Below, in pieces: positions 1-8,537 of a stretch of 64,000 bases of DNA. This DNA is from CAVSNH01 sp963729275 (GTDB taxonomy: Bacteria > Actinomycetota > Acidimicrobiia > Acidimicrobiales > RAAP-2), in assembly GCA_963729275.1 (NCBI GenBank), contig CAVSNH010000005.1:173259-237258 (forward strand). The letters are read 5' to 3'. Under the pieces are notes generated by a model. It made no database searches and was not told the DNA's origin. It was given only the letters and a program-made list of their open reading frames with translations. Within the stretch, counting starts at the first letter, position 1, and each line of letters begins with the position of its first letter. Position numbers and translations under genes: made by a program.

Positions 1-19
1 GGCTTCGCCGAGCGCTCCG

Positions 20-1309
20 GTGGGGGACCCACCGCCCCCCGTGCGCCGAGCCGGTCTCCGCCCCACCCGGTGGACGGCGGCCGGCGTGGCCCTGCTCGCG
101 GTGTGCGTCATCGTCTTCCACCTGCCGCCACCACTCGTGCTGGGCCTGACCGCGGTAGGGCTCGGTGTCGTGGTGGCCGACCTCGTCGTGGCCCTGAGGG
201 CACGGCCCCGTTTCCAGCGGAGCGACCTTCCCACCCTGGCTCGCACCGTGGCCCACCCGTTCCATGTCGACGTGGATGTCGACCGGGGGCACGGCGAGCG
301 CATCCGCCAGCCCCTGCCGCCGGAGCTGGTCGCCGAACCGGCCGAGGCTGCCGGGGGGCGCCTCGACGGAGTGATCGTCGGGCGCAACCGCGGCATCCAT
401 CTGCTGCCACCGGCCGTCACCCGGATCGCCGGACCCCTCGGGCTGGCCTCCTGTGACGTGGCGGGAGCAGAACCGCTGGTCGTCACCGTGCTCCCGGACT
501 TGCCGCGGGCGCGGCGTCTGTCGGCGGCCCGCCGGCGCGGACGGTCGACCGAGGCACGGGCTTGGAACCGCCTCGGGATCGGCACCGAGTTCGAGGCCAT
601 CCGCGACTACTCGCCCGACGACGACATCCGTCAGGTCAACTGGCTGGCCACCGCCCGTATGGGCCGGGCCATGTCCAATCAGTACCGGGTCGACGAGAAC
701 CTCGACCTCATGTGCCTCCTCGACTGCGGCCGCCTGATGGCGTCGCCGGTGGGCGACGCCACCCGTTTGGACGTGGCCATGGAGGCACTGTGCGTCCTGG
801 CCGTGGCCGCCGACGACGCCGGCGACCGGGTCGGCGCTGTTGCCTTCGCCGGCACCCCGCTGCGCGTCATAGAGCCGCGACGGCGAGGGGCCGAGCCCGT
901 CGTGCGAGCCCTCTTCGACCTCGAGCCCACCGAGATCGAGAGCGACTACGAGCGGGCGTTCCAGGCGGTCACCGGTCGCAAGCGGACGTTGGTGGTGGTG
1001 CTCACCGACCTGGTCGACGCGGCGGCCGCCCGGACGCTCGTGTCGGTCGTGCCTGTGGTGGCCCGTCGTCACCGCGTGATCGTCGCCTCGTGCCGCGACC
1101 CGGACCTCGAGGCGGCCCGGCTGGACCCCCCGGGCGACCTGCGGGATGTGCTGCGAGCCGCCGTGTCGTTGGACTTGCTCGCCGCCCGACGCCGTACCGT
1201 GGCCCACCTCCGGCGAATGGGGTGCGAGGTCGTCGAGGCCGCGCCCGACGCGTTGGGCCCGGCCTGCGTCGCCGCCTATCTGCGGGTCAAGGGCGGAACG
1301 CGCCGCTGA
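20..1309 (+). CDS. DUF58 domain-containing membrane protein
   Basis: 429 aa from a GTG at 20. Residues 22-59 form two hydrophobic helices. The DUF58 core is at about 188-213, with the motif EFEAIRDYSPDDDIRQVNW, and is followed by a von Willebrand-like LLDCGRLM segment near 233-240. DUF58 proteins usually lie beside a MoxR ATPase and membrane proteins of the SpoIIM and RDD families; here SpoIIM and RDD genes follow directly and a MoxR gene could lie just outside the window. The role is probably in envelope or metal-dependent complex assembly, but no biochemical function is established. The 3' end overlaps the convergent SpoIIM-like gene by 23 bp. The start is uncertain because the window begins only 19 bases upstream. 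Confidence 0.88.
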   Translation: MGDPPPPVRRAGLRPTRWTAAGVALLAVCVIVFHLPPPLVLGLTAVGLGVVVADLVVALRARPRFQRSDLPTLARTVAHPFHVDVDVDRGHGERIRQPLPPELVAEPAEAAGGRLDGVIVGRNRGIHLLPPAVTRIAGPLGLASCDVAGAEPLVVTVLPDLPRARRLSAARRRGRSTEARAWNRLGIGTEFEAIRDYSPDDDIRQVNWLATARMGRAMSNQYRVDENLDLMCLLDCGRLMASPVGDATRLDVAMEALCVLAVAADDAGDRVGAVAFAGTPLRVIEPRRRGAEPVVRALFDLEPTEIESDYERAFQAVTGRKRTLVVVLTDLVDAAAARTLVSVVPVVARRHRVIVASCRDPDLEAARLDPPGDLRDVLRAAVSLDLLAARRRTVAHLRRMGCEVVEAAPDALGPACVAAYLRVKGGTRR

Positions 1310-2300
1310 GGGTGCGCCTCTCGACCGGCGCCACAGGAGCGGCCGGGGGTCCAGCCCGATCGGGCGCACCGCGCCAGGCGACCATCGTCCAGAAACCGCC
1401 GGCAAGTGCCACTCCGACGCCCAGAGCGGCTCCCGTCGGGAGGTCCCACGGTGTCACGAACCCTTCGGTGAGGCCGGCCACCACCAGGAACATGACGAAG
1501 CCGAGGACGGTGGCGCCGAGTCGCGGCCGGATGGCGGCGAGCGCCTCGGATCTCGTGCGACGACCCGGGTCGATGAGAGCCCGAGCGATGGAGAGCCCGG
1601 CTGCGCCGGCGAGGGCAATGCAGGAGAGCTCGAGGAGGCCGTGGGGCACGACCAGGCGGACGAACTGCCCAAAATTGCCACCTCGCCATTCGAAGGTGCC
1701 GAGCACGCCGATGAGGGCGCCGTTGTAGGCCAAAGAGAAGACGGTGAGGACACCGAAGGTGAAGCCGCCGGCCACGGCCAATAGCGAGACCTCGATGTTG
1801 TTCACGAAGATGGCGACCGCCAGCCCGCCGCGTGCGGGGACCGAGATCCCGTAGAAGGCGCCCCGACTGTGGACGCTCACATGGCTGCCCGACGGCAGGA
1901 GCCCGGCTGCCGACGCCGGCTCGAAGAGCGCCCATACGGTGCCGAGGACGATGGCCCCCACCATCACGCCGGCCGACAGCACGAGGCACAGACCGTTCTC
2001 TCGGATTCGTCGCCACAGCCCGCGACGGAGGAACTCTCCGGCCGTCTCACCACGTGCCGCCCGGGAGTAGACGAGCGAGTGGGCTCGGACGACGAGCTGG
2101 CCGAGCCGCTCGGTGCCGGCCGACAGAGGGAAGGTCCGGCGGGCCAGGGCGAGGTCGGCTGCCGCCGTGCGGTAGAGCTGGCCGAGACGCAGGACGTCCT
2201 CCGGCGCCAACCGCGAAAGCTGCCCGCTGGCCCGGTCGACGAGCGCCTCGAGCTCGTCCCATCCATCGGTCCGCTCGGCGAGGAATCGCTCTAGGTTCAT
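1287..2300 (-). CDS. Stage II sporulation protein M-like (SpoIIM/DUF95) membrane protein
   Basis: 337 aa. I take the ATG at 2300 (MNLERFLAERTDGW), where typical family sequence begins; the open frame continues upstream but is not conserved-looking. The N-terminal ~100 residues are soluble and helical. They are followed by several membrane helices, including the family-typical segment FVNNIEVSLLAVAGG and GVLTVFSLAYNGALIG. The protein is found with RDD and DUF58 proteins in non-sporulating actinobacteria, so the sporulation name is historical. Its start codon overlaps that of the divergent RDD gene (shared CATG at 2298-2301), leaving no intergenic promoter space. The function is inferred only from family and neighbourhood. 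Confidence 0.88.
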   Translation of the reverse strand: MNLERFLAERTDGWDELEALVDRASGQLSRLAPEDVLRLGQLYRTAAADLALARRTFPLSAGTERLGQLVVRAHSLVYSRAARGETAGEFLRRGLWRRIRENGLCLVLSAGVMVGAIVLGTVWALFEPASAAGLLPSGSHVSVHSRGAFYGISVPARGGLAVAIFVNNIEVSLLAVAGGFTFGVLTVFSLAYNGALIGVLGTFEWRGGNFGQFVRLVVPHGLLELSCIALAGAAGLSIARALIDPGRRTRSEALAAIRPRLGATVLGFVMFLVVAGLTEGFVTPWDLPTGAALGVGVALAGGFWTMVAWRGAPDRAGPPAAPVAPVERRTLSGAFRP

Positions 2301-3111
2301 GTGGATGGCCCTGGAGGACCGGTCCGTCACCGCCACGCCCGAAGGAGTCTCCCTCGACGTCGTTCTGGCCGGCCTGGGCTCACGGGCTGCCGCGTATCTT
2401 ATTGACTTCCTCATCCAGATCGCGCTCTTCGTGGTGTTCCTCGTCGCACTGCACCTGCTGTTGTCGAGCGGGAACAAGACATCCGGGCTTGTTGGGTCGG
2501 GGGCGGTGTCGCTCTTTGCCTTCCTCGACTTCATCGGGTACTTCGTGATCTCCGAGATGCTGAGCTCGGGGCGCTCGATCGGCAAGCGGGCGAACGGGCT
2601 GCGAGTGGTGCGGACCGACGGTGGCGCGGCCGGCTTCTGGGCGAGTGCCCTGCGCAACGTGATCCGCCTGATCGACATGATCCCGTTCCCGAGCTATCTG
2701 GTGGGCAGTGTGCTGGTCTTGTCGACCACCCGGAACCAGCGCCTCGGGGACCTGGCCGGCGGGACGGTGGTGATCCGCGAGCGCACGGCGGCCAGCGCCG
2801 CTTTCGCCGCTCAACCCTGGTCGGCTGGCGGCCAGTGGATGTCAGGCTCCGGTTGGGGAGTGGGATGGACGCCGCCGGCGACGGTTCCAGCCGGCCTCGA
2901 GCACTGGGACGTGAGCGCCGTCAGCTCGGCTGAGGTCATCCTCATTGGCGCCTTCTTGGCCAACCGTCATGGCTATGCGGTCGATGCCCGTGCCCGTCTC
3001 GGCATTCAACTGGCCAATCAGATCTGGCCCGAGGTGGCCGGCGCGCCGACCAACCTCCATCCCGAGCAGTTCCTGGAAGGCGTGGCCATGGCCAAGGCCA
3101 CCCGCGGCTGA
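2299..3111 (+). CDS. RDD family membrane protein
   Basis: 270 aa from ATG 2299; an alternative ATG at 2305 would remove two residues. The RDD domain spans about residues 15-165. It has the characteristic Arg29 and Asp36 in the first helix (GSRAAAYLIDF), a second helix near 66-86, the SSGRSIGKRANGLRVV loop and the closing TRNQRLGDLAGGTVVI. Residues 190-270 form an extra soluble tail of unknown function. The gene is divergent from the SpoIIM-like gene and its stop (TGA 3109-3111) overlaps the next ATG, implying co-translation with the LLM oxidoreductase. RDD proteins are membrane proteins of mostly unknown role. Confidence 0.85.
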   Translation: MWMALEDRSVTATPEGVSLDVVLAGLGSRAAAYLIDFLIQIALFVVFLVALHLLLSSGNKTSGLVGSGAVSLFAFLDFIGYFVISEMLSSGRSIGKRANGLRVVRTDGGAAGFWASALRNVIRLIDMIPFPSYLVGSVLVLSTTRNQRLGDLAGGTVVIRERTAASAAFAAQPWSAGGQWMSGSGWGVGWTPPATVPAGLEHWDVSAVSSAEVILIGAFLANRHGYAVDARARLGIQLANQIWPEVAGAPTNLHPEQFLEGVAMAKATRG

Positions 3112-4079
3112 TGGCGACTGGGTCACCAGGCGAGGAGGGCGCAGCGCGTCCCGGCCTGTCCTGGCGCGGCCAGCCGTTGCCAGTGGGGCTCCTCACCCCG
3201 GTCGTCACCATGTTGCCGGCTGCCCACGCGTCGTGGGAAGAAGAGGGCACCATCGACGACGTCGCCGCCATCGCCGCCGCTGCCGACCGGCTCCATTACG
3301 ACCACCTGACCTGCAGCGAGCATGTCGTCGTCCCTGTCGATGTGGCGCCCGTGCGCGGCAGCCGCTATTGGGACCCGCTGGCCACGTTCGGCTACCTGGC
3401 CGCCGTCACCCGGCACATCCGGCTGGCCACTGCCGTGCTCGTCCTCGGCTATCACCATCCATTGGACATCGCCAAGCGATACGGGACGCTCGACCAGATC
3501 TCGGATGGCCGTCTCGTCCTCGGTCTCGGTGTCGGCTCGCTGGCCCAGGAGTTCGAGCTGCTCGGTGCGCCCTTCGATGATCGCGGGCCCCGAGCTGACG
3601 ATGCCATCCGGGCGCTCCGGTCGTCGTTGTCGGAGCAATTGCCGTCCTACGAGGGCCCCTACTTCCGCTATGGCGACGTGGTCCTCGACCCCTGCGCCCG
3701 TCCCGGCGTTCCGCTGTGGATCGGTGGGCGCACAGGACGGTCGCTGCGACGGGCGGTCCGCCTGGCCGACGGCTGGTGCCCCTTCGGCTTGAGAGCGGGG
3801 GAGGTTGCCGGGCTGCTCGACGCCGCCCGCCAGACGCCGGAGTGGGCGTCTCGTCAGCAGTCCCTCGATGTGGTGCTGCAGAACGGCCGGCCGTTCGACC
3901 CGACCGCCGATCCCGACGGCGTGGCCCACGCCGTCGACCGACTGGTGGAGGCCGGGGCCACCGGTCTGCAGTTGCGCCTCGTGCACCACTCGGCGGCCCA
4001 CTACATCGAGCAGCTCGAGGCCTTCGCCCTGCTGGCCGAGGACTCGTCGGCTCGGCAGACGGACACGAACTCGCCGTGA
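3111..4079 (+). CDS. LLM class (probably F420-dependent) oxidoreductase
   Basis: 322 aa luciferase-like TIM-barrel protein. Visible family features are PVGLLTPVVTM at the first strand, YDHLTCSEHV, TRHIRLATAVLVLGYHHPL with the following DIAKRYGTLDQISDGRLVLGLGVG (quoted in two parts), and PLWIGGRTGRSLRRAVRLAD in the C-terminal half. In actinobacteria most such proteins use cofactor F420 rather than FMN; the cofactor here is inferred from family. It is translationally coupled to the RDD gene (TGATG) and to the following EthD-like gene (GTGA), so the latter is a likely functional partner. The substrate is unknown. Confidence 0.88.
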   Translation: MATGSPGEEGAARPGLSWRGQPLPVGLLTPVVTMLPAAHASWEEEGTIDDVAAIAAAADRLHYDHLTCSEHVVVPVDVAPVRGSRYWDPLATFGYLAAVTRHIRLATAVLVLGYHHPLDIAKRYGTLDQISDGRLVLGLGVGSLAQEFELLGAPFDDRGPRADDAIRALRSSLSEQLPSYEGPYFRYGDVVLDPCARPGVPLWIGGRTGRSLRRAVRLADGWCPFGLRAGEVAGLLDAARQTPEWASRQQSLDVVLQNGRPFDPTADPDGVAHAVDRLVEAGATGLQLRLVHHSAAHYIEQLEAFALLAEDSSARQTDTNSP

Positions 4080-4882
4080 GCGACGGCACCGATCCCGACG
4101 CTAAGCCGCGGCCCTTGGGGCCCTTGGGCGAGAACCGGATCAAGGTCGGTTTCCTCTCACTCACCCGTGCCTCGCCCACCGGCGACGACCGGCCTTACCT
4201 CACCTGGCACCAGCTCGACCACATGCCCGAGCAGTACCGGCTGCCTGGCATGGTCCTCGGCCAGCGCTGGGCGTCCACCCCGGCGTGCCGACGGGCCAGG
4301 GCCACCGAGACCGAGGAGTGGTCGTCGGTCGAGCATGCCGTCTGCTACATGATGGGCGAGCCGGTCGACCAGACGGTCGACGACTTCATCGCCCTCGGAG
4401 GGGAGCTGGCCAAGGCCGGCCGCTATCCGCACGTCATGCCCTCCCAGTACCGCGGCGCGCTCCGCTTGGTCGAGACGATGGCGGCGCCCAGGGTGCTGGT
4501 ATCGGCGGAGGTGGTGCCTTTCCGCCCACACCGTGGCGTCTACCTGTTCGTCGAACAGGCTTCGGAGATCACAACCTCCCCATCGGAAGACGGGCTCGGT
4601 CGCCTACCCGCCGGAGTACTGGCCGACCTCGTCGACGTGCCGGGAGTGGCCGGCGCTTGGGTCTACGCCACCTCGCCCGACCTCCGTCGGTCGATGTTCA
4701 CCGACGGGATCCTGCGCGTCACGACCTGTTATCTCGACGAGGAACCGGTGACCGTGGCCCACCGATTGGCGTCAACTCTCGACCGCGTGTGGGATGTCGT
4801 CCCGACACGACTGCTGTTGGCGGCGCCGTTCGAGTCCATCGTTCGATGGGACTGGGAGGGTGCAGCCACCACGGCGACCTGA
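4076..4882 (+). CDS. Conserved hypothetical, EthD-like/dimeric alpha-beta barrel protein
   Basis: 268 aa from GTG 4076, whose codon overlaps the TGA of the LLM gene. I chose this start because of that 4-bp overlap and because the upstream open frame is a shadow of the LLM gene. Residues ~20-55 contain LTWHQLDHMPEQYRLPGMVL, which resembles the WH..EH.P....PG pattern of EthD-type dimeric alpha-beta barrel proteins, and the second half has a weaker similar organisation. No catalytic residues can be assigned. Tight coupling to an LLM oxidoreductase suggests a role in the same, unidentified, degradation or detoxification step. Confidence 0.7.
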   Translation: MSDGTDPDAKPRPLGPLGENRIKVGFLSLTRASPTGDDRPYLTWHQLDHMPEQYRLPGMVLGQRWASTPACRRARATETEEWSSVEHAVCYMMGEPVDQTVDDFIALGGELAKAGRYPHVMPSQYRGALRLVETMAAPRVLVSAEVVPFRPHRGVYLFVEQASEITTSPSEDGLGRLPAGVLADLVDVPGVAGAWVYATSPDLRRSMFTDGILRVTTCYLDEEPVTVAHRLASTLDRVWDVVPTRLLLAAPFESIVRWDWEGAATTAT

Positions 4883-4940
4883 ACCATCCTGAGCCGTTCC
4901 GAGCCATCCTGAACCGTTCCGAACCGTCCTGAGCGACCAT
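4881..4940. repeat. Three tandem copies of an imperfect 20-bp repeat
   Basis: Units at 4881-4900, 4901-4920 and 4921-4940 follow the pattern GARCCRTCCTGARCCGTTCC, with the third unit degenerate at its end. The array begins at the stop codon of the upstream gene (TGA 4880-4882). It could be a simple duplication or a protein-binding array; no gene is encoded. Confidence 0.8.
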
Positions 4941-4960
4941 GCAAAAGCGCGTCGAAGTGA

Positions 4961-4978
4961 CGCGGCGTGCGCGCCGCG
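4961..4978. terminator. Hairpin, possible terminator
   Basis: CGCGGCG-TGCG-CGCCGCG is a perfect 7-bp stem with a 4-base loop, lying between the EthD-like gene and the ABC transporter operon. There is no T-tract, as is common for actinobacterial terminator hairpins. Termination is inferred, not shown. Confidence 0.4.
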
Positions 4979-5127
4979 CCTCCTATTGGACTCTTGGCGT
5001 CGAGATGGTGCGCTCCGTCCATGAAGGTTGTGCCAGGCTGGCCAACGGTGCCGTCAGCGGCGGGCCGGCAGCAACCTGACATTCATTTACGCGACCGACG
5101 GTTGCAATCCGAGAAGGAACGGGTCCC

Positions 5128-5898
5128 ATGACGATCGCGGAATCGACGCCCACTCTTCCGACCAACGAGAGCCCAATGCCGGCGGCCCGGGCCGTCGAGC
5201 TGACCAAGCTCTACGGGAAGGACGACGCCATCGTGGTGGCCGTCGACGCCATCGACCTCGAGCTGCCTCGCGGCGAGTTCACCGCCGTCATGGGGCCGTC
5301 CGGGTCGGGAAAGTCGACTCTGCTCCATTGCATGGCCGGCCTCGACCGTCCGACCTCGGGCCACGCCTTCATCGGAGAGGTCGACGTCGGGTCGCTCAAC
5401 GACACGGACCTCACCGAGCTACGGAGAGACCGCATCGGTTTCGTGTTCCAATCGTTCAACCTGGTGCCGACGTTGACTGCCGCAGAGAACATCACCCTGC
5501 CGGCGGACCTGGCCGGCCGCCCGGTCGATCGGCCGTGGTTCGACTACCTCGTGGCCCAGCTCGGGATCGGCGACCGGCTGTCCCACCGACCATCGGAGCT
5601 CTCCGGAGGACAGCAGCAGCGCACGGCCTGCGCTCGGGCCCTCATCAGCCGTCCTGACCTCATCTTCGCTGACGAACCGACGGGGAACCTCGACTCCAAC
5701 GCCTCGACCGAGATGCTGACCTTCCTCCGCCGCTCGGTCGACGAGGTAGGCCAGTCGATCGTCATGGTCACCCATGACCCGCGGGGCGCCAGCTTCGCCG
5801 ATCGGGTGGTCTTCTTGGGAGACGGTCGCGTGGTCGGGGAGCTGCGGGCACCGACGGCCGACTCGATCCTCGAGCGCATGAAGCTCATCGGCGGCTGA
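5128..5898 (+). CDS. ABC transporter ATP-binding protein (MacB/LolD-type)
   Basis: 256 aa from ATG 5128, preceded by a clear GAGAAGGAA ribosome site at 5111-5119. Walker A is GPSGSGKS (56-63), the Q-loop is FVFQSFN (105-111), the signature is LSGGQQQR (158-165) and Walker B is LIFADEPTG (178-186). The H-loop is in MVTHDPRGA. The FVFQSFNLVPTLTAAENI segment is typical of the MacB/LolD family, which powers FtsX-like permeases acting on periplasmic or envelope substrates rather than driving classical import. The permease follows two bases after the stop, so the two form one transporter. The substrate is unknown. Confidence 0.92.
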   Translation: MTIAESTPTLPTNESPMPAARAVELTKLYGKDDAIVVAVDAIDLELPRGEFTAVMGPSGSGKSTLLHCMAGLDRPTSGHAFIGEVDVGSLNDTDLTELRRDRIGFVFQSFNLVPTLTAAENITLPADLAGRPVDRPWFDYLVAQLGIGDRLSHRPSELSGGQQQRTACARALISRPDLIFADEPTGNLDSNASTEMLTFLRRSVDEVGQSIVMVTHDPRGASFADRVVFLGDGRVVGELRAPTADSILERMKLIGG

Positions 5899-5900
5899 CC

Positions 5901-8435
5901 GTGTGGAAGGTCGCCATGAAAGGGCTGCTGGCCCACAAGCTCCGGCTCGCCCTCACCGGCCTCGCCATCGTGCTCGGGGTCACGTTCGTGTCGGGGACAT
6001 TGGTGCTCACGGACACGCTGCACAGCACGTTCACGAGCCTCTTCGGGAACATCTACCAGCACGTCGACTTCGAGGTGCGGGGCACGGCCGCCCTGGGCAG
6101 CAACAGCTCAGGGGGCGCCACTCGCAACGCCATTCCCGAGTCGGTGGCGACCACCGTGGGTCGGGTGCCGGGGGTGGCCGTGGCCGAGGGGACCGTGAGC
6201 GGCTATGCGCAGTTCGTGGCACCCGACGGGCAGGCGGTCACAACCGGCGGGGCGCCGACCATCGGCACGTCCTTTGTCCCCAATTCCGAGCTCTCCCCCC
6301 TCCGAGTGGTGCAGGGCTCGCCCCCGACGACCGCCAACGAGGTGGCCATGGACGAGGCCACCGCCCAGAAGTACCACTTCCGGGTGGGAGAACACGTGAG
6401 AGTCCTACTCACCGGTCCCACACGGACCTTCACGATCAGCGCCATCGTCAGCTTCGGCACGGCCGACAACCTGGCCGGCGCCACCCTGGCCGGCTTCGAC
6501 CTCGCCACCGCTCAAACCGTGCTCGGCGAGCCCGGCAAATACGACGCCGTCGACATCCTGGCCGCGCCTGGCGTCAACAAGGCCGCCCTCCAGCGCTCCA
6601 TCGCCGCCGTCCTGCCGCCGGGCACCGAGGTGGTGACCGGTCAGACGGTGGCCGACGAATCGGTCAGCCAGATCGACCAGGCGCTCGGGTTCTTCTCGAC
6701 GGCACTCTTGGTCTTCGCCTTCATCGCCCTCTTCGTCGGGGCCTTCACCATCTTCAACACCTTCTCGATCATCGTCGGGCAGCGCACCCGCGAGCTGGCG
6801 CTCCTGCGAGTGGTGGGCGCCAGCCGACGACAGATCTTTCGCTCCGTGCTGGTCGAGGCGGCAATCGTTGGTCTCGTGGCATCGCTGGTCGGCCTCGGAC
6901 TCGGGGTCCTCACCGCGGTAGGCCTCGAGGCGCTGCTCAAGGCATTCGGGATCTCACTTCCGGCCAACGGTCTTGTGTTCGCCCCCCATACGGCTGTTGC
7001 CGCCATCGTCGTCGGGGTCGGCGTGACCGTGGTTTCGGCCATCAGCCCGGCTCGACGGGCAGTTCGGATCCCACCGGTGGCCGCTCTGGCCGACTACCAA
7101 GGGACGCAGGTCGAGTCCTCCAGGCGACGCACCGTGGCCGGATCCGTGGTCACCGTCCTGGGCGTGATCGTGTTGGTCGTCGGGCTGCACAAGCCGGCCA
7201 TCCAACTGGTGGGCATTGGGGCGGTGGCCGGTTTCATCGGCATCGGAATGCTGGCCCCCCTGGTTGCCCGGCCCCTGGCCAGTGTCATCGGTCGACCGCT
7301 CCAGACCCTCGGGATGGCCGGCCGCCTGGGCCGTGAGAATTCGATGCGCAGCCCTCGGCGGACGGCCCAGACGTCGGCTGCCCTCATGGTCGGGCTTGCC
7401 CTGGTGGCCACCATCGCCGTCTTCGGCGCGTCATTGTCGAGATCGGCCACGAGCAGCGTCGACCAGGCGATCTCCGCCGACTACATCGTCCTGCCTTCGT
7501 CGAACGGTGCCGTCGGCTTCTCGAACGCCGTGCCCGCCGCCGTCGCCCGGGTGCCGGGGGTTGTACGGACCTCGACCTTCTACGCCGGGGAGTTCGAGCT
7601 GCGCGGGCAGACGGAGTCGCTGGCCGCCGTCTCGGCCAACCACCTCTCCCAGACGGTGATCCTCCGGATGGTGAGCGGCACTGGAGCTCCGGCCCTCGCC
7701 GCCGGCGAGCTATTGGTCGACTCCAACGTGGCCAGGTCGGACCATCTGTCCGTCGGCACCGTCGTGCCAGTGAAGTTCGCCGAGACGGGCAACTCGACCA
7801 TGCGGGTGGGGGGGATCTACAAACCCAACGCCCTGCTCGGAAGCTACGTGGTTAGCGACGGCTTCTACTACGCCCATTACAGCAGCAATCATTTGCCCGT
7901 GGCCGTGCTCCTCACAACGCTCGGCGGGACGTCGGCGGCAGCCAGCCGGGCCATCGACAAAGGGCTGGCCGATTTCCCCGGTCTCAAGGTCCAGACCCGC
8001 GCCGAGTTCGAAAAGTCACAGCAGCAGCAGGTCAACCAGCTGCTGGGATTGGTCTACGCCCTCTTGGCCCTGGCCATTCTCATCGCCCTTATCGGCATCG
8101 TGAACACGCTCATGCTCTCGGTCTTCGAACGCACGCATGAGATCGGGCTCCTGCGGGCCGTGGGCATGCGCCGACGGCAGGTTCGGGCCATGATCCGGGC
8201 CGAATCGGTCATCCTGTCCCTCTTCGGAGCGGTCATCGGGATCGTGATCGGGACAGTCCTCGGGATCGCCTTCGCCGAAGCGCTCAAACAGCAGGGCATC
8301 ACCGACATCGTGGTGCCCGTCGGGTCGCTCGTGGTCTTCCTCGTCATCGCGGCGTTGCTCGGCTTGGCCGCCGCCACCTGGCCGGCCCGTAAGGCGGCGA
8401 AACTCGACGTCCTGGCGGCCATCGCTGCCGAGTAG
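5901..8435 (+). CDS. FtsX-like ABC transporter permease
   Basis: 844 aa from GTG 5901, two bases after the ATPase stop. An N-terminal helix (about 8-32) leads to a large extracytoplasmic domain. A first FtsX domain of three helices follows (about 265-400, containing RTRELALLRVVGASRRQIF). A second extracytoplasmic domain then precedes a second FtsX domain (about 710-840, containing ERTHEIGLLRAVGMRRRQVR). This duplicated layout is usual for the ~850-residue actinobacterial permeases that pair with MacB/LolD-type ATPases. The substrate could be a lipid, lipoprotein or drug. Confidence 0.92.
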   Translation: MWKVAMKGLLAHKLRLALTGLAIVLGVTFVSGTLVLTDTLHSTFTSLFGNIYQHVDFEVRGTAALGSNSSGGATRNAIPESVATTVGRVPGVAVAEGTVSGYAQFVAPDGQAVTTGGAPTIGTSFVPNSELSPLRVVQGSPPTTANEVAMDEATAQKYHFRVGEHVRVLLTGPTRTFTISAIVSFGTADNLAGATLAGFDLATAQTVLGEPGKYDAVDILAAPGVNKAALQRSIAAVLPPGTEVVTGQTVADESVSQIDQALGFFSTALLVFAFIALFVGAFTIFNTFSIIVGQRTRELALLRVVGASRRQIFRSVLVEAAIVGLVASLVGLGLGVLTAVGLEALLKAFGISLPANGLVFAPHTAVAAIVVGVGVTVVSAISPARRAVRIPPVAALADYQGTQVESSRRRTVAGSVVTVLGVIVLVVGLHKPAIQLVGIGAVAGFIGIGMLAPLVARPLASVIGRPLQTLGMAGRLGRENSMRSPRRTAQTSAALMVGLALVATIAVFGASLSRSATSSVDQAISADYIVLPSSNGAVGFSNAVPAAVARVPGVVRTSTFYAGEFELRGQTESLAAVSANHLSQTVILRMVSGTGAPALAAGELLVDSNVARSDHLSVGTVVPVKFAETGNSTMRVGGIYKPNALLGSYVVSDGFYYAHYSSNHLPVAVLLTTLGGTSAAASRAIDKGLADFPGLKVQTRAEFEKSQQQQVNQLLGLVYALLALAILIALIGIVNTLMLSVFERTHEIGLLRAVGMRRRQVRAMIRAESVILSLFGAVIGIVIGTVLGIAFAEALKQQGITDIVVPVGSLVVFLVIAALLGLAAATWPARKAAKLDVLAAIAAE

Positions 8436-8537
8436 CACGGGTCGGACGGCGTCGTCGGCAGGCCGACCCCACGAGGCGCGGGCGCACCGCCAATTCGAGC
8501 TGCCCACCCGGACGTCCCGTCGGTAGGGTGAGGGGCT

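Noticed and set aside
562..1784. Long plus-strand frames over the DUF58 and SpoIIM-like genes
   Set aside because: Arg/Pro/Gly-rich translations without family features, in other frames of real genes.
3123..4001. 292-codon frame antisense to the LLM oxidoreductase
   Set aside because: Shadow of a clearly identified gene on the other strand.
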